A DNA stretch of 64,000 nt, taken from contig VICG01000004.1 in assembly GCA_008692225.1 (NCBI GenBank), positions 992,501-1,056,500 on the forward strand, read 5' to 3'. This DNA comes from Monilinia fructicola. Its lineage: Eukaryota; Ascomycota; Leotiomycetes; Helotiales; Sclerotiniaceae. A program made the position numbers and the translations under genes. Of the stretch, positions 11,185 to 24,467 are shown one piece after another (the first letter of the stretch is position 1; every line of letters begins with the position of its first letter). The notes below the pieces were generated by a model that had not been told where the DNA came from, ran no database searches, and saw only the letters and a program-made list of their open reading frames with translations.

Positions 11185-12266
11185 ATGCCGAAAGCAGAGG
11201 TTGGCTCTACAAAGTTCTTGAACAACAAGTTAAAGTCCAAGGGGCTTCAGCGATTACGATGGTACTGTCAAGTAACTAAACTCTTTCCGATTGTCCCCCG
11301 TCTACCAACTCACGTCATGAATAGGTATGCGAGAGACAAATGCGCGATGAAAATGGCTTCAAAATGCATACACAATCCGAATCGCATGTGCGGCAGATGC
11401 TTCTGATTGGCGAGGATCCTAAGAAATACATCAACGATTACAGTAACCAGTTCCAGCGCGACTTTCTTCAACTATTGCGAACCTCGCACGGTGAGAAGCA
11501 AGTGAATTTGAACCATTTCTACCAGGAGTACATTAGCAACAAGGAGCATATTCATATGAACTCGACGAAATGGCCCTCTTTGACGGAGTTCGCAAAGTTT
11601 CTGGGCCGAGAAAGTTTATGCCGAGTGGAGGAAACGGATAAAGGTATACAAGTAGCCTGGATTGACAATTCACCCGAGGCGTTGAGACGACAGGACGCTA
11701 TTAGGAAGAAAGAAAGACAAGACAAGGGCGACGAGGAGCGAGAGCAAATGCTTATCAAAGAGCAGGTACGTCGTGCGAAGCAAGACGCCGAAGCTCGTGG
11801 GGAATCGGAGATGGACGAGCAAGAACGAGAGCTCAAGAGGGAGGAAGGGGAGAAAATAAAGCTTAGCTTTGGCGCTAAGCCCACTGTGCCAAAACCTAAA
11901 AGCAAAGCTGTCGAGCCAGGGAAGGACGAGACACCGACCAGCGATGCGCCTTATTCCGAGAAGGCACAGGAAGAGGAGACATCTTCCGAGACACCCCCAA
12001 AGGACGATGGTAAAAGTACAGAGGATAAAAACCCGGAGGCAGCGCCAGCCCCTGCTAAAGTTTCCTTGAAAATGGGATTTCAAAGTAAGCCAAAGAACGT
12101 TTTTGCAGTGGCCAAGAAGAATGCTCTAGGAGGTAAGAAAGCTCCTGCATTCGAACAGCCGAAAAAGATGAGTGAAGCAGAACGTATCATGAAGGAAGAG
12201 ATTGAGCGCAAGAGATCCAGGGAACAATCTCATGGAGGACCCTCACAAAAACGACAAAGATTTTGA
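11185..12266 (+). CDS. kin17: Kin17/Rts2 DNA- and RNA-binding zinc-finger protein
   Basis: Nuclear protein of the Kin17 family, linked to DNA replication, repair and pre-mRNA processing. Exons 11185-11271 and 11325-12266 give 342 residues. The start MPKAEVGSTKFLNNKLKSKG is almost invariant in the family. A C2H2-like zinc finger uses C28, C31, H44 and H50, and the intron falls between Q29 and V30 inside the finger. A Kin17 winged-helix domain follows (NDYSNQFQRDFLQLLRTSHG, then WPSLTEFAKFLGR). From about residue 155 the protein is highly charged and coiled-coil-like (Lys, Glu, Arg), ending in a basic RKRSREQ region. The C-terminal tail lacks an obvious KOW domain, as in yeast Rts2-type short forms. 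Confidence 0.95.
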
Positions 12267-13005
12267 TTAACCATCATGAGAGTTTGGCATTCACGGAGTT
12301 AAGTCTGGAGGCAATTCAAAGAATGGGCGAAATATGGCGTTATTTTTGATACCACATGCATCTGTGACTATAGAGGAACCAATTCAAGATATTTCCATTT
12401 CCCAATCCATGTCTATTCCTGGTCAGTGAATCTGCCCCTATGATCGCCATCCGCTCCTTAAAACTTAGATCGTACCACAAGCGATTGTGAAATGAGTTTC
12501 GTTATAATTGATCGAGCATTTCGGTTTAGTTCAATTAGACGCTTTCAAGGTTTGGTCTGTTCTCTGGAGCTGTGTCGATACCATATGCGAACTCCTTTTA
12601 ACTCCTTTGCGCTCCGATAATTACGCACTTCCTGTCCAGATCCGAATGCCCATCCTATAAAACATAGTAGTTGACCTAATGAGAGAACTTAGCATACATA
12701 GTTCACGATAGTAGTTGTCCTGAAATTCCTGACATATGATCAGATATGAGAAGTCCTTCCAGGACAACGATTTTAGTTGTCTTGTGGCTTGGTCTTCAAA
12801 GCTCTGAAGTAGCAAATACTCAATAAGTTGCAAGATATCATAAGGACTTTTAATCGTCTTGTGCCAAAACAGTAAAAGTTCTCTTACCTTCACTTGCATA
12901 TCAATACCCAAATATCTTCAATCCGCTTCTGTGGCACTCCCATCTCTCCTACTCCCAGTTAGCTCGAATCTCGCGCGGAGATTCCTCTCCTTCCGCACAG
13001 ATAAC
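12267..13005. other. Intergenic region between convergent Kin17 and Spt4 genes
   Basis: Both flanking genes end here, so this should carry two 3' UTRs and poly(A) sites. A 96-codon minus frame (12621-12911) has no recognisable feature. Confidence 0.6.
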
Positions 13006-13415
13006 TCACGGAATATATCGAACCCTCGCCTCCTCCTCCATCGTCGAAACGATTTCTTCCGGCAACTGCCCGTTAACCTTAGTCGCATAAACACCACGCA
13101 CATATCCATCCAATCGCTGCCATTTCGCAACCCAAGATTTAGATGGATCGGCCAATGTAATTAAGCCCTCGAAGACTTGAGACGTGCAGTCAATAATCGC
13201 TTCCATGGATCCTTGCAAATGTAGGAAATCTTCGCAGTTGGGACACCCTTCTCTCATGAAGCGCTGAAGTCATGTGTGTAAGTCTTTGATTGCCGCGGGC
13301 AAGATGGACTGATAAAGGAAGTAAAGATACATACGTTTTGGGTCATGACAATTGAGCATACCATACACGCGCGAAGGTTGCGCTGCTGGTTGGGGGGGAC
13401 GTAGTTCTCAGTCAT
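13006..13415 (-). CDS. spt4: Transcription elongation factor Spt4
   Basis: Small zinc-finger partner of Spt5 (DSIF complex) that helps RNA polymerase II elongation and heterochromatin function. Exon 1 is 13335-13415 and exon 2 is 13006-13263, with a 71-nt intron; the product has 112 residues against 102 in yeast. The protein starts [20 protein letters not shown]. The zinc ligands are the two pairs CMVC in exon 1 and CPNC in exon 2, separated by the intron. The C-terminal part contains [20 protein letters not shown] and [20 protein letters not shown], both strongly typical of Spt4. The gene is divergent from the Pop8-like gene. Confidence 0.97.
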
Positions 13416-13716
13416 TTTCCGGGAGAAGGGAGAGATTTGACAGTACGTGAATATTGAATGTAAAAGCTTTCAAAAGCTGGGGGGACAGTTTATATAGCTG
13501 AATGGATTGAGCTTGCGATTGACGGAGCAATGTCAACGAAAGCTTACACAGTTGCTGCAAGGCTGAGAAAAGCTTGGACCACAACGCTAGAAAAAAAGTT
13601 GGCGCGGCTGACTGTTCTAATTTTATCGCATCAATAAAATCAAGAGCATGACTTGAATGTTGGATATATACAAAAAATTACAAATTTGAGAGTCATCACT
13701 TTCGATTGAATCGGCA
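13416..13716. promoter_or_regulatory. Shared promoter region of spt4 and the pop8-like gene
   Basis: 301 bp separate the two divergent start codons, so both promoters and 5' leaders must fit here. No consensus element was identified beyond AT-rich stretches. Confidence 0.5.
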
Positions 13717-14178
13717 ATGACTGAGACTACAGGGGCTATCGTAGATACCCCGATGCAAGAAGCACACCCAACTTCTACCCGCTCAAAACGCAAACAAGCC
13801 GGCAATGGTCACGAGCACAAAGCCATCACTATCAGAGCACCACCTTTTTCTTACATCCATCTCGAGCTTCAAACCTCGTCATTAAAGAAACTACAGCTAG
13901 ATGATATTACAGCAAAATCATACATCACCTCAGCACTAACACAATTTCTGGGACTTCATGGCTCGGCTATTCCGATTGACATTTTGAAGACGGGGGGCAA
14001 GGATGTTTGGATTAGAATCATGAGAGAGGATGCCAGTGCGGTGGTGGCGGCACTAGGGGGATGGGTTAAAGGGATGGGGAATGGGGACGAGCAGGTGGGC
14101 TGGAGAGTGAAAGGGAGGGGAAATTGGCTGGGAGGATTGGTGGGCGAGGCGGATGTTGAGGGGGTTTGGAATGATTGA
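13717..14178 (+). CDS. pop8: Pop8-like subunit of RNase P/RNase MRP
   Basis: Predicted small protein subunit of nuclear RNase P and RNase MRP, which mature tRNA and rRNA precursors. Single exon, 153 residues. After a basic, Ser/Thr-rich N-terminus comes the core APPFSYIHLELQT, then LDDITAKSYITSALTQFLGL, and a Val/Ile-rich strand with DVWIRIMREDASAVVAAL. This is the Pop8-like alpha/beta fold order as I know it. The end is Gly/Trp-rich (GWRVKGRGNWLGGLVG). The assignment rests on motif memory, and the sequence is fast-evolving in this family. Confidence 0.75.
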   Translation: MTETTGAIVDTPMQEAHPTSTRSKRKQAGNGHEHKAITIRAPPFSYIHLELQTSSLKKLQLDDITAKSYITSALTQFLGLHGSAIPIDILKTGGKDVWIRIMREDASAVVAALGGWVKGMGNGDEQVGWRVKGRGNWLGGLVGEADVEGVWND

Positions 14179-14954
14179 TGCTCGTGAAAGTTCGGGTAAT
14201 CTACCTTACTCTGCTTCGATAATGAGCACTTCTCAAAGCTGAGATTGTAGCTCTTCGAAAGGAAAACCATTGGATAGGATGGAGCTTGCCCCTTCAAAGA
14301 GACGTGGGACAAGAAGGAACCGGATACGACGTGTGGCTACGATCTATCTACAAAACGAGAGTTGCCCTCTAAGTCATGGAAGAACTGAAGACCACATACT
14401 AATGTGGAAGCTTGTCTTCGTCCTGGCTGGCCACACACACATCCGTTACGACAAGTTTTGAACGGTGGTATGTTGTCGATAATGGATCGTCCAGACTGTA
14501 GGTACCGCCAATATCTTTGTGGCAGTAGTTTTTGGGGCTTGAAACTTGGACTGAAATGGGAACATTTTGATGCGAAGAAGAATCAAGGCATGACAGTTTT
14601 ACTCGCCAATGGCTTTACGAAGAACAGAAAATGCGACATCACGCATTCATAGTAAGATTCTGAAAGAATCAGTTCCAGGGTTTGAGCCTGCAGCTAAATT
14701 CAAGTACATGTACTCAATTGTATTCCCAAGCTATGTTAATATCATTTAACGAAAGAAAATGCTGCTTTGCCCATGAAAATTTGCGGATATACAGACTGCC
14801 TCGATCGAATGTCAGATCGCGCCCCAACAACCGCATACCGGCGCCAAACCAGGGTTGTCAGAGAAAGAAAAACAATTAAAAACTTAGAAAGAAAAACTTT
14901 TGTGGTATTTCCCAATCATTCCAGTCGTTTCAGCCCAACGCCTTGCATCCCATA
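14179..14954. other. Intergenic region between convergent pop8 and tuberin genes
   Basis: Two gene ends face each other. Short overlapping + frames (14270-15051) have no recognisable content. Nothing else supportable was seen. Confidence 0.6.
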
Positions 14955-17900
14955 TTATGCCCATCGTGAGAAGTCTAAACTATCAACCATCAGCTCGTTT
15001 CCATTTGTATCCCTCTCTGACTCTGCTGTAGACATGACTGATGATCTTTGAGAACTAGCGTCAAGTGAACTAGATAGAAAACTGAAGTTGGCAACAGAAG
15101 CTCGACGAATGCTAGTCATGCTCTCACGATTCTTAGCATCCGAGACCCCACCATTAGATGTCCCTGGTGGAGAAACTTGAGTAGAGTTAGATCGCTTCGG
15201 TGCATGCTTTGCTCTAAGTCGGTTAATCTCACGTAGACGATTGCGCCAAGGTGAGACATGTTCTCCACCCTCACGGTTTGCCCATACTGAGGAAAACACC
15301 GAAGCATTCATTGCCAGCAGGCGGATAAACTCCGGCAACTTTCTCAGACTGATGATCTTCATATCAGCAGCAGGAGAAATTTCCGGAAATCCGGGCTTAC
15401 TCATGACCTGAACTTTGTAGTATGGGTCTTTTCGCAATTGCCCTTGTCGCGGATCTCTGGCAGCAGTAAAAGAGAGACGAGATTCTGGAGCAATGACAAT
15501 GTTGACGTAGTTGAAATCGGACGGAAACGTATCGTACTTGAATGGCAAGCCGGAGTTGTTGAAAATGATGTTTACAAAATCGTTACCGATGTGTTTCTTC
15601 TTGTGAGCACATTGTGGATCGTGCTCGAGGTTTGTCGGCATCTGTGTTGTAACGTGGAAAACTATTTCAGAGACACGATCTCTCCAACAAAATGCCTTCT
15701 CTCCATCCATACCATATTCTCTATCAAGACCTTGAGTGTTGAATTTAGCCCCTTTCAGTTCAGTGACCGTCGCAAGTCCTGCAAGAAAGGTATAGTATTC
15801 CCCACTACCTGTGATATTAGAGAGTATCTCAACTTCCTGTGTTTGATTGTCACCTATATAGATAACACCGACTTTGTGTCCATCCACTGTAGGGTTACGA
15901 TCAAGACCCCATATGGCACGACGAGTCATGTCATCATCAGGAAGAGCGATTGGGCGAGTGAATTCAGTACCTTGGGGAATTGAAGCCGTCAACTGTAGGA
16001 GGAGGTGACTGGGGAGAACGACGTTCGCATTGGAGTGCTTTGCGTCGCGTAAAGCATCGGTGGTGAGAGAGATTTGATGCGGAGGCGGTGGGCTGAACTT
16101 TTCGCGAACCATGTAACAAGAAGTACCCGAAGGGTGGCGCTTGGTAATCTGAGCCCAGCCTTTATGGGTGGCTTGTTCAATGGTGACAACACTGTTGCCA
16201 ACAATCCAGCGTTTCTTCAGTATTTCACCATACAATTCTGGGGTAAAGTCTGGATCAGCTGAAGACTCGTCCACATCGGCATAAGCAACTCTTTGCATAT
16301 AGTCTAGAGTTACTTGTGCTTGCTCATCAATATTCTCCTTTCCAGTCGCATCAGTAGAGACAAGGTTTTTGGCAATCCAGCCGACTTGACCAGCACGATC
16401 AGTCAGTTTCAAAGACAAGAACCAAAAAATGATCACATGATATGCAAGAGCATACACATATTGTGGTAAATCATCAGAGCTACTTGTTTGGGCGTTCAAG
16501 CTCATCGAGTTGTTTTCTGTAGATAGAGGGGCCGAGGACACTCGAGCTCGCGGGTTGCTGCTTCTTGGATTGCTTTCTTTACTTGGTTGATCTCGTACAT
16601 TTTGAAGATATCGGAAACACACAGCGAAAACTGTTCGGTATTCTTCTTCCCGAAAATTGGCGTAAAGTTCTGGAAGTCTTGAGAGGCAAGCTAAGAACTC
16701 AAGAATGTGAATTGCAACATGCTGTTGAGTGATAATTTGCGACATCTTCTGAAGAATGGTCACGAGCGCTTTTCGAGTGGAACCGGGAAGCTCATGGCAA
16801 CAAATTGAAAGAGCATGAATACAGCATTTGGCCGCCCGCTCCCATGCACCTACACCTTGCAAAAAGGTCCTGACAATTTCGTCTTCCTCAGCCTTGGAAA
16901 ACTCTCGGTTATAACTTGTGACCATGGTTAAGACATGAAAGAGGCATATGGCAACGTCAGCTTTGCGCAATCCAGATGATACTGGGGGCTCTTGAAAGCT
17001 ACTATCTTTGATTAAATCGCACAACAAAGATCTGAGCCTTTTTATCTGGGGGATTGATGACTTAAAGAGTGCTTGGTTCGTCAATTGAGACGGTAGATGA
17101 ACAAGTATGTAGCTATAAACTTCCCAGTCACATCCACCATCGAGGAGCTGGCAAAGAACATCGAGATAAGAGCCGATGTTCAAGATATTCTGAATGACCG
17201 GTTGAGAGGGGTTCAATTCCTCACTATGACCAGGTTCTTTTCCTTCGGTATTGGTTGAACTTGGATCCATAGACTCAATAGGAGTATGAAAGGCATCATC
17301 GAGAGCATCTGTTACTAAATCACGTTTCTCCTCTGCAACACTTGCTTCGGCGGCGTTACTATGAGCAACAAGCTCTTGCAAGCCTACTTGATCAGAACTC
17401 AGGTTTGCAGCGTCCAAGTCTTGCGCAGTGAACTTCGGGTCTATATTTTCAATGATTGAAACTAGACGTAGAGTAGCATTGCCATTTGTAGTATCTGGCA
17501 AAGCATCTGCATCAGGAGACATCCACATCTGATGGTTACGTTGTAACGTTCGATTCATGCCACTGCCCAGTCTAAAAGGCTGTTTGGGGAGAGACTGCGC
17601 TTGGCCACCCGAGGTACTCCGAGCGAGACGAGAGTTGAATTCATCTGCTCGAGCTACTCTACTTTGCTGCGCAGCATCATCAGCAGCGTGCTTACTGGCG
17701 AGAGATTCTGCTGTTCGATAGAGGGAAGCCGCTAAAGCATCGGACTCAGTGAAGGGCGTAAGGAAGATTCTATTCATCGCATCTGCACGAAGCCGAAAGA
17801 ACATCTTCAGGGCAGATATACGGGAATCAGTAGGGCAGTCGGAGGCTTGCGTGATGGCAAGCAGTTCTTCGAACACTCGTAATGACTTGGGGACCTCCGT

Positions 17901-20096
17901 AAACATGGTTCGCATGAAGATTCGAATAAAGCCCTTTACGACAACATTAGAAGGGCTGTGCACAATAGAAGGCGTGGCGCTAGAAGATGCGGACTTGCTC
18001 GACAATATTCCTTGATGAGACCCAGGAGGTGAGCCAAGTGGAGATTGCATTCGGTCGCTAGTGACAACACTTCTCATAACATCAATTGCATGTTGAAATA
18101 AACTTTCATCCTGGGTTTGCTCAGCCATTACCACAGCGAAGTCGATAAATTCCTGCAGTATTGCAATATCCTTCTCTTCTCGGACATAAGCCAAGACTGT
18201 CACCGCAAAAGCCTCAAAAACCTCAGGCTGATCTGTAACGCTGACAATAACATATACGTCTGTAACAGCTTTCAAAGCGTGGAGTCGAATGTCGGACGGA
18301 CGAGACCGATCGGCAAGAAACCCCCCAAGGATTAAGTTAATGTTATCTTTCCATCGCAAGTCTGACGGCGAGCAACATTTGTAATCTATGAAATGATCAA
18401 TGACCAATTTTGCGCAAGTATCCGGAAGATAAGTATGAGATCTGACGAAGAATTTAAGACAATCATCTTTCTGTACGAAGTCAGGAGGGGGGGTAATCAG
18501 TAGTTGCTCGACATGCACGATTAAACCACCAATTAGTTCACCCATTTTTGTTATAAACTTCTGTTGCGGAGATTCGTCTTTTGCGGAAGCACTCCCGTTG
18601 ATAGTATTGTATATTTGAGATCGATTTGTCACTGGGTCTGGAATACGTCTAGAGCATATAGACACAATCTCAAACATCGGTGACCAGTCTTCGTCCAGCA
18701 CATTCTGCATGATTCCACCTTCATGAGTAAAAAGCGAATAAATCAACTGCAACGCATCACAGTCGACTGCAGTGCGATCGAGCTCAAGGACCTTTCTTAA
18801 AGAGGCCATGAGAAGTGTGAATGGGACTAGGGGGTAGCCATTTTTCGCGTCCTTAGCAAACAACTTCTCTAGTGCCGAGATAGCACCCCTGACCTCTTTG
18901 ATGCTCTGGCTATATTGCTTATCGTCGGACTTATCTAACAGAGGTTTTCCAAGTATCTCGATCAATATTCTCACCATTGTGAGTCCATGATGGGATTTGC
19001 ATAAGTTGCCGATGCATCTCCATGCATCTTGGTGTACATTCCAAAGAGAACTATGTATAGAGCACAGAACTTTCACGACCGGCTGAAGTTTGCTATCTGG
19101 AATATCTCCGTATGTTATAACAGCATCGAATACTTGATTGCAAGCCTTAAGATCAGTCTCGGTAGCTGACGATGTGCAAATCTCAAGTATCTGAGAAAGA
19201 AGCTGGGACGAAGCTGGTTCTGTAACAATGTTGGAACTGAATTTTATAGTATCCGCAATGAAAACGAACAACAGAGCTAGATTGGACTCTTCCTGTGAGA
19301 GTGCTGGTTCTTTGGATAAGGAGTTCTGACGGGTAGCCTTCTTGCGTGCGTTTCGTTCTGATGTAGCTGCAGACCAAGTATCTTTCAACCATAACGTCAA
19401 CAAGGGCAGCAGATCATAATGGAAGCCAGATAGATCTTTGCCATGTCTTGATAGTTCGATCAATGAAACAAGCTGCAGGTGAAAATCTTCTCTGGTTGTG
19501 GGATGACTTAATACTCGAAAAAAGCTAGCTCTTTCGGGATCGTTGGAGGAAGCACATTGAACACAGGCAGTAAGTAATTCAAACCCCGCAATTCGCGCTT
19601 GCTGTGTTTGAGTCGGTTCAATCAAGTCTCTACCTGCTATGAATATCAGAGAAACCTATATTAGTTTTTATTAGCGAAGTCAACAGATCCATCTCGATCT
19701 AAATTACTAACATTTTCAACGGGATAGTCAATCACGGCACGACGTAAGTATTCTGCTGCACTGATCCGATCCGAAAGACTATGACCTGCTTGTAGCTGTT
19801 CAAGACTTGGCTCATGGTTGAGTGCACCACCGTGGCTAAGCTTTTGCGGAATGCTTCCATTGTCGAGCTGTAGGGGACCTGTTGCTGGGGATTGTGTACT
19901 TGGACTCTTGGTGATTTTACCGCCAGTCAAGCTCTTAAAAAACACTCGCAATTCCGCTAGAGCTCCTTGGTTCCGGCGTTTGAGCTGCATCTCCGAGAGG
20001 TGGAGGCATAGAAGCTCGAGGATCCGAAGCTCGAGTATTTCGTTGAACTCGAGATTCTGTTTCGAAATTCCATCTATTAGTAAATGGTGGGTACAT
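14955..20096 (-). CDS. tsc2: Tuberin (Tsc2), Rap/Ran-GAP domain protein; one frameshift near the 5' end
   Basis: GTPase-activating protein for Rheb in the TSC complex, a negative regulator of TORC1. Exon 1 is 19712-20096 and exon 2 is 14955-19655, with a 56-nt intron. The N-terminal and central parts are long alpha-helical repeat sequence. The C-terminal GAP domain shows SGEYYTFLAGLATV and HIGNDFVNIIFNNSG, whose Asn residues match the catalytic asparagine thumb region, and the following FPSDFNYVNIVI. In exon 1 the natural start (MYPPFTNRWNFETESR) runs into a stop just after SSGIASVF, while the continuation FKSLTGGKI is one base away in a T6 run (A6 at 19937-19942 on the + strand). With one base fewer, exon 1 is 384 nt, in phase, and the protein has 1694 residues. 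A start at a downstream ATG in the other frame is the alternative. Confidence 0.93.
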
Positions 20097-21221
20097 GTTG
20101 AAAGATTTTGTTGTGATAGTGTGTGCAAGTAAAACAATCAAAGTTGATAAAAGGAAAAAGGAAATGATACGGCCACAAATATTCGTGAAGCGCCTAGACA
20201 ATTATCTCCCCAAATCTTCAGGCAGGCGATGACTTGTTCTACTTTCCATGCCATCAAAAAGTGTACTGGCAATTCACATCATAATCACACGAAAGAGAGA
20301 ACATCAGCAGATAAACTTAGAGCCTTTACACTGGGGGCCATTTTAGGTTTAGCTCCATCAAATATGTTAAGTTAACATCAACAATCAGGTGATGAGGATA
20401 TCCCAAGTCCATACTTTTTCTGGGCTCACTTGACTTAACCTTGGAAGATCATGTTGGAACTAGATAAGAACATCCTAAGTAACGATTACTGCGTGAATTA
20501 TGAAGGCCAAGCGCCAAATACATTCTTTCAATCATAAGAGGGGTAGGCAGGTATGTTGGAGTGAAGGGGTGAGGAGTGTTTAAAGTGAATAGCTTTATAT
20601 AAAACCAAACTTCCAGAAACCATGCCATCCAATACTTCAAAACACAACTAGTAATACAACTGATACCAAACCTAGAGGAAAATCACAGAACCAACTAATA
20701 CCTGGATTCAACAGAGGCATGGATTTCACCAATATCCTCTTTCAAATGTTTGACTTCACTTCCAAGGCTACCAAACTATCGTCAAGTCTGTAAGGCTACA
20801 AGGCTGCCAGCTTGACTGATGATGACACTAGTCTTCAAAGAAGAACTGATGATTTCCAGGTTCTTCAACAATCAGATCAGATAAGAAAACAGGAAAAAAT
20901 GTCAAAGTAAAGATATCAGAGTATGGTAGCATGCTTATACAGAATCTCTGGACACAACGAAAACCCAACGTACATCTTTGACTTTGATTTCAAATAGCTC
21001 ATGAATTGTTTGTTGCTTTAGCTGGAGTCAAGGAATCAATTTGAAAGATCTTTCTCGGCCTGACCCGTTCACGGCACGTCCCTATTAGAACTAGATCGGG
21101 TCTCGGATTATCTTCCCCTCCGTCTCCATCCTTTTTAGATTCTAGAAAGTTTACAAACATTCTGTGTCAATCATACCAGCTTTTGATTTCTATTTAGATC
21201 TTCACACAGGTCTCTTTAGAT
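20097..21221. promoter_or_regulatory. Divergent promoter region of tuberin and cse1
   Basis: 1.1 kb between two divergent start codons, AT-rich, with no supportable gene. No specific element was recognised. Confidence 0.5.
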
Positions 21222-24200
21222 ATGTCTTCAGATATTCAAACAGTTGCAGCTCTACTCCAAGCTACTTTGGATCCAAGGCAGCACAAACAAGGTTTGTAGA
21301 TTCTTTTGCCCATATTTCGTTAGTATTTATTAACTGATCTCTGTATAGCTGAGGCAGCCTTGAAGGTTGAGCAGGCCAAACCTGGATTCTCCCTCCTTCT
21401 GCTCAACATTGTTGCAGCAGATAATCTGCCAGTTAATACCAGACTCTCGGGAGCTTTGTGCTTCAAAAACTTCATTAAGTACAACTATGTGGTAGGTACC
21501 CCGCGTCGATTTCATCATTGTGCTAATCAATCTTTAGGATGAAGAGAGAAACTACAAGCTTCCACAAAATGAAGTTTTTACGATAAAGACTGAGTTGATC
21601 GGCCTTATGGTATCGGTTCCAAGCAGTATACAAGCTCAACTTGGTGAAGCTATTAGCATCATCGCAGAGTCCGATTTTTGGGATAGATGGGATACATTGG
21701 TGGATGTTAGTATTTCCATACTGAGTCTGTGTTCATATCGAAAGTTTTACTAACTATATGTAGGATTTGGTCTCACGTCTCACCCCGGATAATGCAAAAA
21801 TCAACAATGGTGTGCTCGAAGTCGCGCATTCAATATTCAAGAGATGGAGACCGCTGTTTGCTTCGGATGCTCTCTACACAGAAGTAAACCACGTACTATC
21901 AAAATTTGGTCAACCTTTTGTACAGCTTCTGGCGGTATGATTCCACACACCCAGCGCTGTAGGCATGACTAACATATTCTCCGCAGAGCACAGATCAACA
22001 GATACAAGCTAATAAGGACAACAAGGAAGTCTTGAAGCAACACTTCGAGACGATGAATCTGTTGATGAAAGTCTTCTTTGATCTTTCCTGCCAAGATCTC
22101 CCTCCTATTTTCGAGGATAACATCGAAGACCTATCCAAACTTTTGCACAAATATCTAACATATGAGAACCCTCTGTTGGCAACAGATGATGATTCGGAGT
22201 CGGGACCTCTTGAGTTTGTGAAGGCTGGAATATGTGAAGTTTCGACACTCTACATGCAGAAATATGAAGACGCATTTGGGAGGCTCTGTGAGCCCTTCAT
22301 TACAAGTGCCTGGAGTTTATTGACAACCATTGGACCCGAAACAAAATTTGACATACTTGTTAGCAAGGCATTGCATTTCCTGACTGCTGTTGCAAGTCTT
22401 GACAAGCATGCTCAAAATTTCAACAACGGTGACATTTTAAGTCAAGTGGTTGAAAAGGTCATCTTGCCCAATGTTAGCTTGAGAGAAACCGATATCGAAC
22501 AGTTCGAGGATGAGCCGATCGAATACATTCGAAGGGATCTGGAGGGCTCCGACGCTGATACCCGACGACGAGCGGCAACAGACTTCCTGCGCAAACTTCT
22601 GGAGAAGTTCGAGCCACTTGTAACAGAAGTTGTTGGACGCTACATCAAGCACTACCTTGACCAATTCTCGCAAAATGGTAGCGATAATTGGAAATCTAAA
22701 GATACTGCTGTATATTTATTTTCCGCCATTGCTGCCAAGGGCGTTATCACAGCCGGACAGGGAGTGAAAACCACTAACCCCTTGGTGAATGTTGTCGATT
22801 TTTTTCAGCAAAATATTGCCAACGACTTACTTGCCGAAAGCGATGTGGAACCAATTTTGAAAGTAGATGCTATCAAGTTCCTTTATACGTTCCGTAGTCA
22901 ACTCACGAAGGATCAATGGAAAGCTGCATTCGAACCTTTGGTCAAGAACTTAGGATCCTCGAACTATGTGGTGTATACTTATGCCGCAATTACTGTTGAA
23001 AGAGTCCTGTTCCTTACCAATGATGCCAACCAGCATATTTTTGGAAAGGAAGATGTATTGCCGCTCGCTGAGAGTCTTTTGAATCATTTGTTCCATCTGA
23101 TCGAAAAAGACGCCGCGCCCGAAAAAATCCAAGAGAATGAGTTCCTTATGCGCTGTGTTATGAGAGTGCTCATTGTTATCAAAGACGGCGTTATCCCGAT
23201 AGCAGATAATGTTTTGCAGCACTTGATCAAGATCACTCAAGTTATTGGCCAGAATCCCAGTAATCCACGCTTCTACTACTATCACTTCGAGGCCTTTGGG
23301 GCTTTGATCAGGTATGTAAAAATGTTCTATGTATAGATAAATTCCTAACTTACATAGATGGTCGGCGCCTTCACAACCTGATAAGCTTGAGAATGACCTA
23401 TACCCAACCTTTGCTGGTATTTTATCCAGCGATGTTCAAGGTACGCTCATCATCCACTCGATAACGGGACTCTGCACTAACAATCATCAAGAATTCATGC
23501 CTTACGTCTTTCAGCTATTTGCCGCTCTCTTGGAAGCTAACCCATCCACAACACTTTCTGAATACTACAGAAATTTGATCACCCCAATTCTAAGCCCTAC
23601 CCTTTGGGAATCCCGTGGAAATGTGCCAGCACTCACCAGGTTACTCTCTGCAATGATACCTAAATGCGCTGCTGAGCTTGTAGCGAACAACCAACTCGAG
23701 CCAATTCTTGGCATTTTCCAGAAACTCATGGCCGGGAAATCGAGGACAGAGCTACAAAGTTTCGATGTTCTGGAGGCTTTGATTATATCCTGCAATGTGT
23801 AAGTAATCCGTACATATGCATCAATCCTATACTGACAAGTAATAGTTCCGCCATTGAACAATACTTCCCTACAATCCTTAACATCATGTTCACACGCCTT
23901 AACAACAACCCCCCCGAAGCCTTCAAGCGTCGCTTCGTCCGCTTTTATCATCTTATCTCGTCTAAAGACCAACAAGGCCTTGGAGCAGATTTCTTCATTA
24001 AGCAGTCCGATGCTGTACAAGAAACCGTATTCGTGCCTCTTTACTTGACCATCATTCTCCCCACTACCCAGCAATTCCCTCGACCACTGGACCGCAAAAT
24101 AGCCGTCATCTCCTTGACTAAGACTCTGACCGACTCGCAAGCATTTGCTGTCAAATACAAGAAGGGTTGGTCCAAGACTTGCGAAGCTCTACTAAAGTTG

Positions 24201-24467
24201 TTGGAGAACCCACCACTACCAGTGACAACGGATGACGTAGTTGCCGAGGCAGACGTAGATGATCTGAGCTTTGGAGTTGGCTTTACCCAACTCAACACTT
24301 GCAAGAAGGTGGCAGACGACGAATGGCCAGAGATTACGGATGTAAAGCTGTGGGTGGGATCCTATCTGAGAGATGCAAATTCACGACACGACAGAGCAAT
24401 TTCCGTCTTCGTGAATGAAAGATTAAATTCCGAGGCTAGAAGTCTTCTGGTTGAGTATATGCAGTAG
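21222..24467 (+). CDS. cse1: Exportin-2/Cse1 (importin-alpha re-exporter), eight exons
   Basis: Karyopherin that returns importin-alpha to the cytoplasm with Ran-GTP. Exons: 21222-21291, 21349-21491, 21538-21705, 21764-21934, 21987-23311, 23358-23440, 23492-23798, 23846-24467. Total 2889 nt and 962 residues; yeast Cse1 has 960. All junctions keep phase and use GT-AG introns of 46-58 nt, four of them within the first 770 bp. The importin-beta N-terminal domain lies at about residues 24-100 (KQAEAALKVEQAKPGFSLLL). Later blocks include DLPPIFEDNIEDLSKLLHKY, DEPIEYIRRDLEGSDADTRR and DFLRKLLEKFEPLV, all typical of Cse1. No frameshift over almost 3 kb. Confidence 0.97.
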
